64,000 bases of DNA from Chloroflexota bacterium (GTDB lineage: Bacteria > Chloroflexota > Anaerolineae > Anaerolineales > Villigracilaceae). The stretch is taken from positions 682,001 through 746,000 of the forward strand of contig JACPVF010000007.1 in NCBI GenBank assembly GCA_016191845.1, in the 5' to 3' direction. The translations under genes were made by a program, and so were the position numbers. Shown here in pieces: positions 1 to 9,257 of the stretch (position 1 is its first letter; the number at the start of each line of letters is the position of its first letter). A model generated the notes under the pieces. The model made no database searches and was not told where the DNA came from. It saw only the letters and a list, made by a program, of their open reading frames with translations.

Positions 1-943
1 GCTCTGCATTCGGACCTGCAATCTGTGCGTAGCGATATGTATAAAAATCGCCTTCGCTGGCGCCCAGCAACGGATTCTTCATTCCTCCGCCGACCAGCAC
101 GATCGGGCGCGGTGCGATCTCTTTTAACAGCTCGACCAATGGTACAGGCTGCATGCTCAGCCTGACGCTGTAAGCCCAATCTAAAAAATAATTACTAAGA
201 GTGATGACCACCATGAGCGGGTCTCTTGGCGCAGGCAGGTCCTGGGCACGGATGGTGGACGCACCGTCCGCCCACACGGCATCCAGCGCGGGGTTGAGGG
301 CGGCGCTGTGCAAGGCGATATCCGCCCCCGTCGAGCAGCCTGCGATGCCTACGTTGTCAGCGGCTCCTCTTTCTGACAAAAAACGAATTGCTCCATCCAC
401 ATCGCGTGGGTCTTCCCAACCATAAGAGCGGTGATCGCCCTGGCTTTCGCCTGAGGCGCGCTCATCGTACATCAATACGCCGTAACCTGAATCCACCAAT
501 TGCTGAGCAAACCAGGTCATGCCCGTACGATTGCCTCCATAGCCGTGCAACAAAATGATCGTGGCCCCGTTCTGTGCGGGGACGTACCAGCCCGATAACG
601 TCAAACTGTCCGTACTTTTAAAACGGACGTCTTCCACGGTAAAACCCAGGTCCGCAGGGACGCTGACCTCACTCGGGGTGGGTGCCATTTCAGTGAGCAT
701 GGTCAGGATGTCACGTTCGAGCATGACGAACAGGGCCAGGCCGAGCAGGAGACCAAGTCCAAATCCCAGTATGCGCAGTAGATACAGCAATATAAAACGA
801 ACGCGCCCTCCGAACGTTGTCGGGTGGGGCGCTGGGTGTTGTGATCTATATTTTGCAGACCGCCATATACGCATCAGGATGAAAGACAGGATCGCCATGA
901 TTACGATGAGTTCTGCAGCGGGCCAGTATCGTAGCCAGGTCAT
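1..943 (-). CDS. alpha/beta hydrolase (partial, runs off window start), N-terminal TM segments
   Basis: Reverse-strand reading from ATG at 943 gives MTWLRYWPAAELIVIMAILSF...GATIILLHGYGGNRTGM...GIAGCSTGADIALHSAAL, with hydrolase HG and GxSxG-like motifs; start overlaps the recF stop (TCAT at 940-943). Confidence 0.8.
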   Translation of the reverse strand, partial: MTWLRYWPAAELIVIMAILSFILMRIWRSAKYRSQHPAPHPTTFGGRVRFILLYLLRILGFGLGLLLGLALFVMLERDILTMLTEMAPTPSEVSVPADLGFTVEDVRFKSTDSLTLSGWYVPAQNGATIILLHGYGGNRTGMTWFAQQLVDSGYGVLMYDERASGESQGDHRSYGWEDPRDVDGAIRFLSERGAADNVGIAGCSTGADIALHSAALNPALDAVWADGASTIRAQDLPAPRDPLMVVITLSNYFLDWAYSVRLSMQPVPLVELLKEIAPRPIVLVGGGMKNPLLGASEGDFYTYRYAQIAGPNAE

Positions 944-2151
944 ATTTCATCCCTTTCTGTGATGGTGCCAGCATCCACGTTCCATACCCTGGCTTGCTGT
1001 ACAAATTCGGATGTGAACAGGTTTAGATCCGTGGTAGTGAATAGCACCTGCTCGGTCTCGCCGACGTATTGCAGCAGGTCGGTGCGGCGCTGCGAGTCAA
1101 GTTCGGCCATCACCTCATCCAACAGGATGACGGGCCACTCCTGCGTGCGCTCCTTCATCCATTGCACCTCGGCCAGTTTGAGCGCCAGCAGGGTCGTGCG
1201 CACCTGTCCGCGCGAGCCGTAATCGCCGAGGTCGATGTTGTTGGCCAGGAAGCGCAGCTCGTCGCGGTGCGGACCGATGGTCGTCACGCCGCGAACGATC
1301 TCCTCTCCACGGATCTGTGTCAGCCGTTCGCGGAATCCCGCCTCGATGGTCTTCAGGTCCAGGCCCGAGCGGTCCACCACGGTGTCGATCTTCAGGCCGA
1401 GCTGTCCGCTCGGTTTGGGCAGCGGATCGTAGGCGGGCTCGTAGGCCAGGCGCAGGACCTCGGCTCCGCGTGTCAACTGTGAGTGGACTCGCGCCGCGAA
1501 GCGCTCGATCTCCTGTACAGCCTGGATGCGCCACAGGATGATCTGCGCCCCGAGGCGGGCCAGCGTTTCGTCCCACACCGAGAGCTGGTCGCCGTTGCCC
1601 GGGCGTTCGCTCAGCGCCTTGAGCAGGGCGTTGCGTTGCGTGAGCGCCTGGTTGTACTCGCTCAACACACGCGCGTAAGCGGGGACGGTCTGCGCCAGCG
1701 CCAGGTTGAGATAACGGCGGCGGTCATCGGGCGCGCCCTCGATGATTTGCGACATTTGCGGTACGAAGATAACCGCGTTGAAGTGGCCGATCACCTCGCT
1801 CATCGAGCGCTTCACGCCGTCCAGCAGGATTTCCTTGCGCAGGCGCTGTCCGTTGGCCCCGGTCGGCTCGAGGATCAGGCGCACTTCCATGCGATGACTG
1901 CGTCCACCGCGCGCATATTCCGCAACGAGACGGGTCACCGCCAGCGATTCACGCGCCGCTCGAAAGTTGACCAGTTGCCGGTCCGTGTGGGTTTGAAAGG
2001 ATGTGAACGCTGCCAGAAAATAGATGGCTTCCAGCACGCTGGTCTTGCCCTGCGCGTTGTTGCCTGTTAACACAACAACCCGCCGGGGCAGGCTTACGTC
2101 CAGGCGGGTGAAGTTTCTAAAGTTGGTCAGCGAGAGATGTTTGAGGTACAT
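940..2151 (-). CDS. recF: DNA replication and repair protein RecF
   Basis: MYLKHLSLTNFRNF...LTGNNAQGKTSVLEAIYFLA (Walker A) and VILLDEVMAELDSQRR (Walker B/signature); internal ATG preferred over ORF start at 2208. Confidence 0.95.
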   Translation of the reverse strand: MYLKHLSLTNFRNFTRLDVSLPRRVVVLTGNNAQGKTSVLEAIYFLAAFTSFQTHTDRQLVNFRAARESLAVTRLVAEYARGGRSHRMEVRLILEPTGANGQRLRKEILLDGVKRSMSEVIGHFNAVIFVPQMSQIIEGAPDDRRRYLNLALAQTVPAYARVLSEYNQALTQRNALLKALSERPGNGDQLSVWDETLARLGAQIILWRIQAVQEIERFAARVHSQLTRGAEVLRLAYEPAYDPLPKPSGQLGLKIDTVVDRSGLDLKTIEAGFRERLTQIRGEEIVRGVTTIGPHRDELRFLANNIDLGDYGSRGQVRTTLLALKLAEVQWMKERTQEWPVILLDEVMAELDSQRRTDLLQYVGETEQVLFTTTDLNLFTSEFVQQARVWNVDAGTITERDEI

Positions 2152-2165
2152 GGATGGGAAGGAAG

Positions 2166-2693
2166 CTATCCTTCGGCTTCGACCGGCACCGGCTCGGTTG
2201 GCTTCCACACCTTGACGGCCCGGTCAGGGAAGAGCACGCCGTTCAAGTGGTCGATCTCGTGCTGGAAGATGCGCGCCAGCCAGCCCTCGGCCTTGAGTTT
2301 GACGGGCTTGCCGTGGCGGTTGAGTCCCTTGATCTGGATGGCTGAGAAGCGTTCCACTTCGCCGACCAGGCCTGGGATGGAGAGACAGCCCTCCACGCCC
2401 ATTTCGGTCTCTTCGGAAGCTTTGATAATCTCGGGGTTGATCACCGCAAATAATTTCTTGGGCAGTTCGACGATCTCGCCGTTCTCGTCTTCGACCTCGT
2501 CGCCGTATTCGACCACGATCAGCCGCTCGCCGATATTGACCTGCGGCGCGGCCAGCCCAACGCCGGGCGCCTGGCGCATGGTCTCGATCATGTCATCGAT
2601 CAGGGTCTGCAGGTCGCCGTCGAATTTGGTAATGGGACGCGCCTTGCGGCGCAGGACAGGTTCAGGAAGGGTAACAATAGTTCGGAGTGCCAT
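2166..2693 (-). CDS. def: peptide deformylase
   Basis: Motifs GVGLAAPQVN, EGCLSIPG, FQHEIDHLNGVLFPDR. Confidence 0.96.
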   Translation of the reverse strand: MALRTIVTLPEPVLRRKARPITKFDGDLQTLIDDMIETMRQAPGVGLAAPQVNIGERLIVVEYGDEVEDENGEIVELPKKLFAVINPEIIKASEETEMGVEGCLSIPGLVGEVERFSAIQIKGLNRHGKPVKLKAEGWLARIFQHEIDHLNGVLFPDRAVKVWKPTEPVPVEAEG

Positions 2694-2722
2694 TTCTTCT
2701 TACCTCTGGAAGTCCACCGATT

Positions 2723-4411
2723 TTACCCGCTTTTGTTCTTGTTGTCATAGTCGCGGCGGAACTCATCCGCGTTCTGATGGTAGGCAGCCAGCCATTCGGC
2801 CATGCGGTCTCGTTCGGTGGCGACCTTGGCTTCGTTGGTCTTGGCGCTGCGCGCCATGCGGCGCCGGTCGATATCCGACTGGACCGTAGCGGGGTCGACC
2901 ACATCCTCAAAGGCTAACTGCGTCCCGCCCACGGTGATGTACACCGTCCCGTAGTTGAACAAATTGCTTAACACGCCTACGCGCTTGTACTGCGTGCTGA
3001 GGATGTTCTCCAGTTGCGCTGCGCGGCGTTCTTCCAGGCCGAAGGGCTTACGGTCGATGTCAATGATCTGATCGTTGGTCACCTGGAAGATATCGTTGCT
3101 CCAGTCCACTGCCTGCCAGCCCAGCCAGATAAAGAAGGGAATCATCATAATCGGGATGGCCAGGAAGAGCGTGTCGACGGTGAAGCCTGTATCCGACCAG
3201 AACAGGTTGCGCGCCGGGTCAGCGATCACGCCGATGGTATGGCTGATCCAGAAAACCGTCAGCACGAGGATGAATACCAGCGGTTGCCAGGTTTGCTCGA
3301 GGAGTACCATCCAATGTTTGCGATAAATGACCGTATCGCCCATCTCATAACGTAGTTTGAGCGTATTGGAGGCCATGGCCCGCAGAATGGGATTGCGTGA
3401 TTTGGGCGGTGGAGGTGGAGGCGGGGGCGGTTCAGGTTTCTTTGCAATGGGCAGGCCAAGGCGGGTGCGGATGGCGTTCTTCATGGCCTCTTTTTCGGTG
3501 CTGACCGCCACCTGCTTGGTACGGTTCCAGTATTCCTCGATCACCCGTGCAGCCTGGGAGGGCTGGGTGACGTTGTTGAAAGGGATCTGTCCCACGAAGG
3601 TGCGCACGATCACGTTTCCGTAATCCAGCACACGGCCCCACATGTCCGTTTCCACGCCCACCGAAAGGATCGTGCTGAGCGGCGCCTCTTGGCGGCTGTC
3701 GTAGATGCCGACCACCTTTTCGAGCCAGACCACGCGTTCGTTGGTTACCACGTAGTAATCGTTGCTCCAATCCAGAGCGCGCCAACCCGCCCAGGCAATA
3801 TCCAATACCAGAGTGATGACGGCCAGGATGCGCGGTACGATGGAGACGGGACTCATGACCGCAAAAAAAGCCAGTGCGAGCGGCAGGAGCAACATGAACA
3901 CGGGTGCCATCAACGACTGGTACAGCACGACGACATGTTTACGCGCCAGAAAATACACCACCTCGTTGGGGCGCAACCATTTGAAGTGCAGCAACCGCGC
4001 CAGGGTGCGGCTGCGGATGGTGATATCCAGATTGGATTTGAGCTTGGGATTCTTCTTGAGGATCTCGTGGAAGTTTGCCATCGAGAGCGCCAGCACACTG
4101 GTCGGCTGGAGCGCGGTGACGGTGGCCGAGCGAGATCGATTCGAGACCAGCGCCATCTCGCCGAAGTAGTCGTTGGTCACCAGGGTGGCCAGCACCTCTT
4201 CCTTACGATCCTTCCTGCGGACGATGCTGACCTTGCCCTTCGTGATGAGGTAGAAGTTTTCGGGCTTGTCCCCCTGGTGGAAGATCACCTCGTTCTCGGC
4301 ATACTCGTGCTCGGTGAAACGTTCTGCGATGTCACGCAGGTGTTCCTCCGCGAAATCGTGGAACAGGTGGATCTTCTTGAGCAGGTTGATGCGGGCCTGG
4401 ATATCGGTCAC
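2723..4411 (-). CDS. cyclic-nucleotide-binding domain membrane protein with two bacterial PH-like domains
   Basis: N-terminal cNMP fold (FTEHEYAENEVIFHQGDKPENFYLITKGKVSIV...YFGEMALVSNRSRSATVTA), TM pairs, and two repeats (YYVVTNERVVWLEK... and IFQVTNDQIIDIDRK...). Confidence 0.85.
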   Translation of the reverse strand: MTDIQARINLLKKIHLFHDFAEEHLRDIAERFTEHEYAENEVIFHQGDKPENFYLITKGKVSIVRRKDRKEEVLATLVTNDYFGEMALVSNRSRSATVTALQPTSVLALSMANFHEILKKNPKLKSNLDITIRSRTLARLLHFKWLRPNEVVYFLARKHVVVLYQSLMAPVFMLLLPLALAFFAVMSPVSIVPRILAVITLVLDIAWAGWRALDWSNDYYVVTNERVVWLEKVVGIYDSRQEAPLSTILSVGVETDMWGRVLDYGNVIVRTFVGQIPFNNVTQPSQAARVIEEYWNRTKQVAVSTEKEAMKNAIRTRLGLPIAKKPEPPPPPPPPPKSRNPILRAMASNTLKLRYEMGDTVIYRKHWMVLLEQTWQPLVFILVLTVFWISHTIGVIADPARNLFWSDTGFTVDTLFLAIPIMMIPFFIWLGWQAVDWSNDIFQVTNDQIIDIDRKPFGLEERRAAQLENILSTQYKRVGVLSNLFNYGTVYITVGGTQLAFEDVVDPATVQSDIDRRRMARSAKTNEAKVATERDRMAEWLAAYHQNADEFRRDYDNKNKSG

Positions 4412-4426
4412 AGTTCGATTCTAGCA

Positions 4427-4930
4427 TTAAATATCGCGCACGATGACGCAGCCGAAGGCGGGAGTCTCCTGAACCTCAGGCTGCCGCCCTTCCAATAACG
4501 CTTCAACCACCGCCTCGACGTAAAAGCGGGTCGGGGTTCTCTGCCGAAAGGCCACGTCGTCCACTGCGCCGCGATAGCGCAGGATGCCCTCCCGGTCGAC
4601 GACGAAGGCGTGGGGGGTGGTCTGTGCTTCATATAAACTGGCAACGGCCTGCTCCCTGTCCACCAGGACCCTGGGCAGGCGGCGCGTTTTAGCGGCCTCG
4701 GCCACCGCCTCGGCGGATTCGCTCCGATTCGCGGCGATGGTCAACAGCACTACTTCGTCATCCCATTGGATAAAGGTGGACATCAACGAGCGGTCAGTTC
4801 GCTCCGAGTGGGGGCATTCGCACGACCAGAAATCCACCACCACGATCCGCCCGTGGTAGTCACTCAGGCGGTGGGGATGCCCGTCGAGGTCGGGCAGTTC
4901 GAAGTCTGGTGCGGGCTGGTTGAGGTCCAT
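4427..4930 (-). CDS. redoxin/TlpA-like thioredoxin-fold protein
   Basis: MDLNQPAPDFELPDLDGHPHRLSDYHGRIVVVDFWSCECPHSERT; AhpC/TSA-redoxin family pattern. Confidence 0.85.
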   Translation of the reverse strand: MDLNQPAPDFELPDLDGHPHRLSDYHGRIVVVDFWSCECPHSERTDRSLMSTFIQWDDEVVLLTIAANRSESAEAVAEAAKTRRLPRVLVDREQAVASLYEAQTTPHAFVVDREGILRYRGAVDDVAFRQRTPTRFYVEAVVEALLEGRQPEVQETPAFGCVIVRDI

Positions 4931-4967
4931 GCGCGGATTATATCGCCGCCGTGTTACAATCCCGCCC

Positions 4968-5972
4968 ATGAAAAAATGGCAATTTTGGCTTGGAGTGCTG
5001 ATCAGCATCTTCTTCATCTGGTTGTCGCTGCGTGGCCTTCATCTGGACCAGTTTTGGGATACGGTCAAATCGGCCAACTATTGGTGGTTGATTCCAGGCA
5101 TCGGTGTGTATTTCATCGGCATGTGGATTCGGGCCTGGCGCTGGCATTACCTGCTGGGGCCGATCAAGAAGATTCCCACGAAGGTCATGTTTCCTGTCAC
5201 GACCATCGGTTACATGGGCAATAACATCTATCCCGCGCGGGCGGGCGAGGTACTGCGGGCGGTCATCCTGAAGCGCAAGGAGGGCGTGCCCGTTTCCGCT
5301 TCGCTGGCGACCATCATCGTCGAGCGTATCTTCGATGGCGTGGTGATGTTGGCCTTCGTGTTCGTCAACTTGTCTGAATTGGCCAAGCTGACGGGGTCTT
5401 CAGGCTTCGTGGGCAACATCCAGCAGGTGGCGGTGATCGGCACGGGCGTGTTCCTTGGTGCGCTGGTGATCTTCCTGCTGGCGGCCATGTATCCGCAAGT
5501 GACGGCCCGCCTTGGGATTTGGTTCATCGTGCGCTTCGTGCCAAAGGGGATGCAGGAAAAAGTCAGCGGCATCATGCACAAATTTCTGGATGGGCTGGCC
5601 TCGCTGCGTTCACCGTTCAACGTGCTGATGGTCTTCTTTACCTCGGTCCTCATCTGGCTGCTGGAGACGGGCAAGTATTGGTTCGTGATGCACGCCTTCC
5701 CGTTCCAGGTCAGTTTCTTCGCGTTGATGCTGATGAACGGCATCGTCAACCTGGCCACGACCATTCCGTCGGCGCCCGGGTACATCGGTACCTTCGATGC
5801 GCCAGGCATCGCCGTGTTGACCGCTTATGGCGTGGATCAAGCTACGGCGGCGGGGTACACACTCGTGCTGCATGTGGCGCTCTGGCTGCCCATCACCCTG
5901 CTGGGTGCATACTATCTGACGCGCGAGGGCGTCAAGTGGAGCGACTCGCTGCGCACGGAAGTTGAAAATTAA
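4968..5972 (+). CDS. lysylphosphatidylglycerol synthase TM region / UPF0104-type flippase-like membrane protein
   Basis: Multi-TM; RAWRWHYLLGPIKKIP..., GYMGNNIYPARAGEVLRAVILKRKEGVPVSASLATIIVERIFD is characteristic of the family. Confidence 0.9.
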   Translation: MKKWQFWLGVLISIFFIWLSLRGLHLDQFWDTVKSANYWWLIPGIGVYFIGMWIRAWRWHYLLGPIKKIPTKVMFPVTTIGYMGNNIYPARAGEVLRAVILKRKEGVPVSASLATIIVERIFDGVVMLAFVFVNLSELAKLTGSSGFVGNIQQVAVIGTGVFLGALVIFLLAAMYPQVTARLGIWFIVRFVPKGMQEKVSGIMHKFLDGLASLRSPFNVLMVFFTSVLIWLLETGKYWFVMHAFPFQVSFFALMLMNGIVNLATTIPSAPGYIGTFDAPGIAVLTAYGVDQATAAGYTLVLHVALWLPITLLGAYYLTREGVKWSDSLRTEVEN

Positions 5973-5979
5973 TTCGTAG

Positions 5980-5999
5980 GGGCGGACGGACGTCCGCCC
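5980..5999. repeat. short perfect inverted repeat GGGCGGAC-GGAC-GTCCGCCC between two co-directional genes
   Basis: 8-bp perfect arms, 4-nt loop, read from sequence. Confidence 0.7.
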
Positions 6000-6015
6000 A
6001 CAAAGGAAATATTTT

Positions 6016-7302
6016 ATGAAAATAGCCATCATCGGCGCGGGCTACGGCGGCATGGCTGCCGCCTACGACCTGCGCAACGCTGGACACGACGTGACAATTT
6101 TTGAATCCGCCAATTATGTGGGCGGACTGGCTTCGGGTTTCAAGGAGCCGCACTGGGATTGGTCGGTGGAGAAGTTCTATCATCACTGGTTCCAATCCGA
6201 TAGTCACATGCTGGGGCTGATCAATGAATTGGGACTTTCGGATAAGGTGATCTTCCCGCGTCCGCTGACCGTGATGTATCACAAGGGCAAGTTCTATCCG
6301 TTCGACTCGATCCTCAAGGCTTTGCTTTTCCCTGGCCTGGGCTTCAGCCTCGACAAGATCCGCTTCGGGTTCGTGGGCCTGTACCTGCGCCTGACGAATA
6401 ACTGGCGCGCGCTGGAGCAGGTCACCGCCGACTCGTGGATGATGAAGTGGGCGGGAAAAAACGTTTATGAAAAAATGTGGAAGCCGCTGCTGATCGGGAA
6501 ATTCGGCCCGTTCTATCAAGATGTCAACATGGCCTGGATGTGGGCGCGCATCAAGGCGCGCACCACGCGCCTCGGTACCTTCGAAGGCGGCTTCCAGAAG
6601 TTCGCGGACCTGTTTGCGGAGAAGCTGCGCGGCATGGGAGTCGAGATCAGGCTGGGGGCGCAGGTCAAGTCGATTAAACGGGATCAGGCTGGGCTGTCGA
6701 TCGAGTCGGACAAGGTCGAGACCTTCGACCGTGTGCTGGTCACCACGTCCCCGAATCTGCTGGCGAAGCTGGCTCCTGATCTGCCCGCGGGTTATCTCAA
6801 AGGCCTGCTGGACCTAAAGTCGATGGGCGCGGTGGTGATGGTGCTGTCGCTCAAGCATCAGCTTTCGGAGGAAGGCTACTACTGGTACAACCTGCCCAAG
6901 GAGGCGGGCTTCCCGATGTTGGCGTTGGTGGAGCACACGAACTACGTCTCGCCTGAGCATTTCGGCGGCGACCATATCGTGTATGCGGGCGATTATCTTG
7001 AACTGGGCCACAAGTATTTTTCGTTGAGCGATGACGAGCTGCTCGACATTTACATCACGGCCTTCCAGAAGATCAACCCGAAATTCACGCGCGAGTGGGT
7101 CAACAAGGTGTGGGTCTTCAAGACCAACTATGCCCAACCTGTGCCGCTGTTGAATCATTCGGTCAATATTCCCAGCATTCAAACGCCCATCGAAGGCCTG
7201 TATTTCGCGTCGATGAGTCAGGTCTACCCGTGGGATCGTGGCACGAACTTCGCGGTGGAGATCGGCCGCCGCGCAGCGCGCATGATCCTGGGGAAGGCGT
7301 AG
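6016..7302 (+). CDS. NAD(P)/FAD-dependent oxidoreductase (amine oxidase / protoporphyrinogen oxidase-like)
   Basis: N-terminal dinucleotide-binding MKIAIIGAGYGGMAAAYDLRNAGHDVTIFES; C-terminal GLYFASMSQVYPWDRGTNFAVEIGRRAARMI. Confidence 0.88.
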   Translation: MKIAIIGAGYGGMAAAYDLRNAGHDVTIFESANYVGGLASGFKEPHWDWSVEKFYHHWFQSDSHMLGLINELGLSDKVIFPRPLTVMYHKGKFYPFDSILKALLFPGLGFSLDKIRFGFVGLYLRLTNNWRALEQVTADSWMMKWAGKNVYEKMWKPLLIGKFGPFYQDVNMAWMWARIKARTTRLGTFEGGFQKFADLFAEKLRGMGVEIRLGAQVKSIKRDQAGLSIESDKVETFDRVLVTTSPNLLAKLAPDLPAGYLKGLLDLKSMGAVVMVLSLKHQLSEEGYYWYNLPKEAGFPMLALVEHTNYVSPEHFGGDHIVYAGDYLELGHKYFSLSDDELLDIYITAFQKINPKFTREWVNKVWVFKTNYAQPVPLLNHSVNIPSIQTPIEGLYFASMSQVYPWDRGTNFAVEIGRRAARMILGKA

Positions 7303-7307
7303 AAGTT

Positions 7308-8492
7308 GTGAACCCAACCTTCGTCAAGCCGCGCTACGATGCTGGCGGATTCGCGGGAATCCCGCAGCGTATTCGCGATGCCTTTGCGTCGGAGCAATAT
7401 GATGCGGTCGTGCTGTTTCTCGTGGATGGATTTGGCTGGCGTTTCTTCGAACGCTTTCAAGACGTGCCGTTCCTTCGGCGCGTTGCGCGCGACGGTCGCG
7501 TCGAAAAACTGACCTCGCAGTTCCCGTCCACTACGGCGGCGCACATCACCACCATCCACACGGGGCTGCCTGTGGGCGAGAGCGGTGTGTACGAGTGGTT
7601 CTTCTACGAGCCGAGTTTGGATCGCATCATTACGCCGCTGCTGTTTTCCAGGGCGGGCGATACGGTCCGCGATACGCTCAAGAAGTTCAAGGTCGATCCC
7701 GCGACTCTGTATCCGACTCGGACCTTCTACCAGGAGTTGGTGAACCTGGGCGTTCGCTCGCACGTCTTTGGCCTGCGCGACTACACCCCCTCGACCTACT
7801 CCCTGCAGGTGATGCGAGGCGCGGATCTGCACGCCTTCCGCACCCTGCCCGAGGCGCTGGTCAACCTGGGATTGGAGATCGAGAAGCAGACTTCTCCCTC
7901 CTATTTCCACTTTTACTTCGACAAGGTGGATGGCATCTGTCACGAGTACGGACCCAATGCTCCACAACTCGAAGCCGAAATTGAGACCTTCCTGCTGGTG
8001 CTGGAGAACTTCTTCGCACGTGTGTTCAAAAGCGGAAAGCGCGTCCTGTTCCTGTTGACGGCTGACCACGGCGCCTCCGAAGTGGATCCGCGGACGACCA
8101 TTTTCTTGAACGCCGATCCGCGTTTCAAGGGCGTGGAACACTTCTTCCGATCCAACCACAAAGGGGAGTTGCTTGTGCCTGCCGGCTCGGCGCGTGACAT
8201 GTTCCTGCATGTCAAGGATGGTCTGATCGACGAGGCGCAGTATTTCCTAGCCACGCGATTGGTAGGCAAAGCCGACGTGGCCAAGGTGCAGGAGTTGATC
8301 GAGGACGGTTACTTCGGTCCGACGATCTCCCCCGAGTTCCGCGCGCGGGTGGGGAATCTGGTGATCCTGCCCTATCGCGGTGAGGCGGTCTGGTGGTTCG
8401 TCAAGGACAAGTTCGAGCAGAAGTTCTACGGTCATCATGGCGGCCTGACCCCGCAGGAGATGGAGATTCCGCTGCTGAGGCTTGAGGTGTAA
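7308..8492 (+). CDS. alkaline phosphatase family / type I phosphodiesterase-like protein
   Basis: GTG start; VVLFLVDGFGWRFFERF, FPSTTAAHITTIHTGLPVGESGVYEW, LLTADHGASEVD, FFRSNHKGELLVPAGSARDMFLHV. Confidence 0.85.
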   Translation: MNPTFVKPRYDAGGFAGIPQRIRDAFASEQYDAVVLFLVDGFGWRFFERFQDVPFLRRVARDGRVEKLTSQFPSTTAAHITTIHTGLPVGESGVYEWFFYEPSLDRIITPLLFSRAGDTVRDTLKKFKVDPATLYPTRTFYQELVNLGVRSHVFGLRDYTPSTYSLQVMRGADLHAFRTLPEALVNLGLEIEKQTSPSYFHFYFDKVDGICHEYGPNAPQLEAEIETFLLVLENFFARVFKSGKRVLFLLTADHGASEVDPRTTIFLNADPRFKGVEHFFRSNHKGELLVPAGSARDMFLHVKDGLIDEAQYFLATRLVGKADVAKVQELIEDGYFGPTISPEFRARVGNLVILPYRGEAVWWFVKDKFEQKFYGHHGGLTPQEMEIPLLRLEV

Positions 8493-8514
8493 TTAGCGGC
8501 TTGGTAGGATTATT

Positions 8515-9159
8515 ATGAGCATTCCCGACGTTGATGCTAGTGGTTCGTTTTCAAAGATTCTCGCGCCTGTTCCCGACGATTGGCCTTGGATACTTCCACA
8601 CTACTATGCAGTTAACGTGGTTTCAAACCCTCAGGTGGCAGTTGTTGGTTGGACTGCTTCACCTGGTGGTGATAATCAACCTCATACAGCATTTGTAGCT
8701 GACTATTCAAAAATGGAAGTCGTTGCCTTTTGGCAAAATGCTTATGGAATAGTGAGCATGAAAGACTTTTTGAATAGAGCGGACGCAGAACAGCAGGCCA
8801 GAGAGCATTTCAGGAGCATACCGACAAAATACTTGATGTTTAATGGTCAGGTTATTGAAGAAAATCAGTCTGTTGTGCTTGCTGGTGATTGGCCGCCAGA
8901 TTGGGGATTTGCACAAATCCGAGACCTTGGGGTGTTCTTTTGTTATCTTGTGATTCTGGCTCAATCAAAAGGCGCAACAAAACGCGCTCAAAAGGTGAAG
9001 GAAAGTTTGTTGCCAGCATGGACTCAGACCGAATTGATTTTGAGTTATCAAAAAGCCTTTCAAGTTGCACAAAAAGAATTATGGTCACTATTGAGTTCTA
9101 GAGAAAATAAATTAATTGATAAAGCGTTAAAGACCTTAAGTAGCTGGCTAAGACAATAA
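8515..9159 (+). CDS. hypothetical protein, AT-rich orphan
   Basis: 214-aa ORF MSIPDVDASGSFSKILAP...; no recognised family; visibly lower GC than neighbours. Confidence 0.7.
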   Translation: MSIPDVDASGSFSKILAPVPDDWPWILPHYYAVNVVSNPQVAVVGWTASPGGDNQPHTAFVADYSKMEVVAFWQNAYGIVSMKDFLNRADAEQQAREHFRSIPTKYLMFNGQVIEENQSVVLAGDWPPDWGFAQIRDLGVFFCYLVILAQSKGATKRAQKVKESLLPAWTQTELILSYQKAFQVAQKELWSLLSSRENKLIDKALKTLSSWLRQ

Positions 9160-9200
9160 AAGCGGTTAACCATTTACAGTAAAGTTAAGAAATGACAAAG

Positions 9201-9240
9201 AAAAAGAGATTCGGACGCAATCACATCCGAATCTCTTTTT
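9201..9240. terminator. bidirectional rho-independent terminator
   Basis: Perfect 15-bp stem AAAAAGAGATTCGGA/TCCGAATCTCTTTTT between convergent genes. Confidence 0.9.
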
Positions 9241-9257
9241 ACTTTTCACTTCTATCT

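Noticed and set aside
3689-4498. 269-aa + strand ORF
   Set aside because: Antisense to the cNMP/PH protein; low-information shadow ORF.
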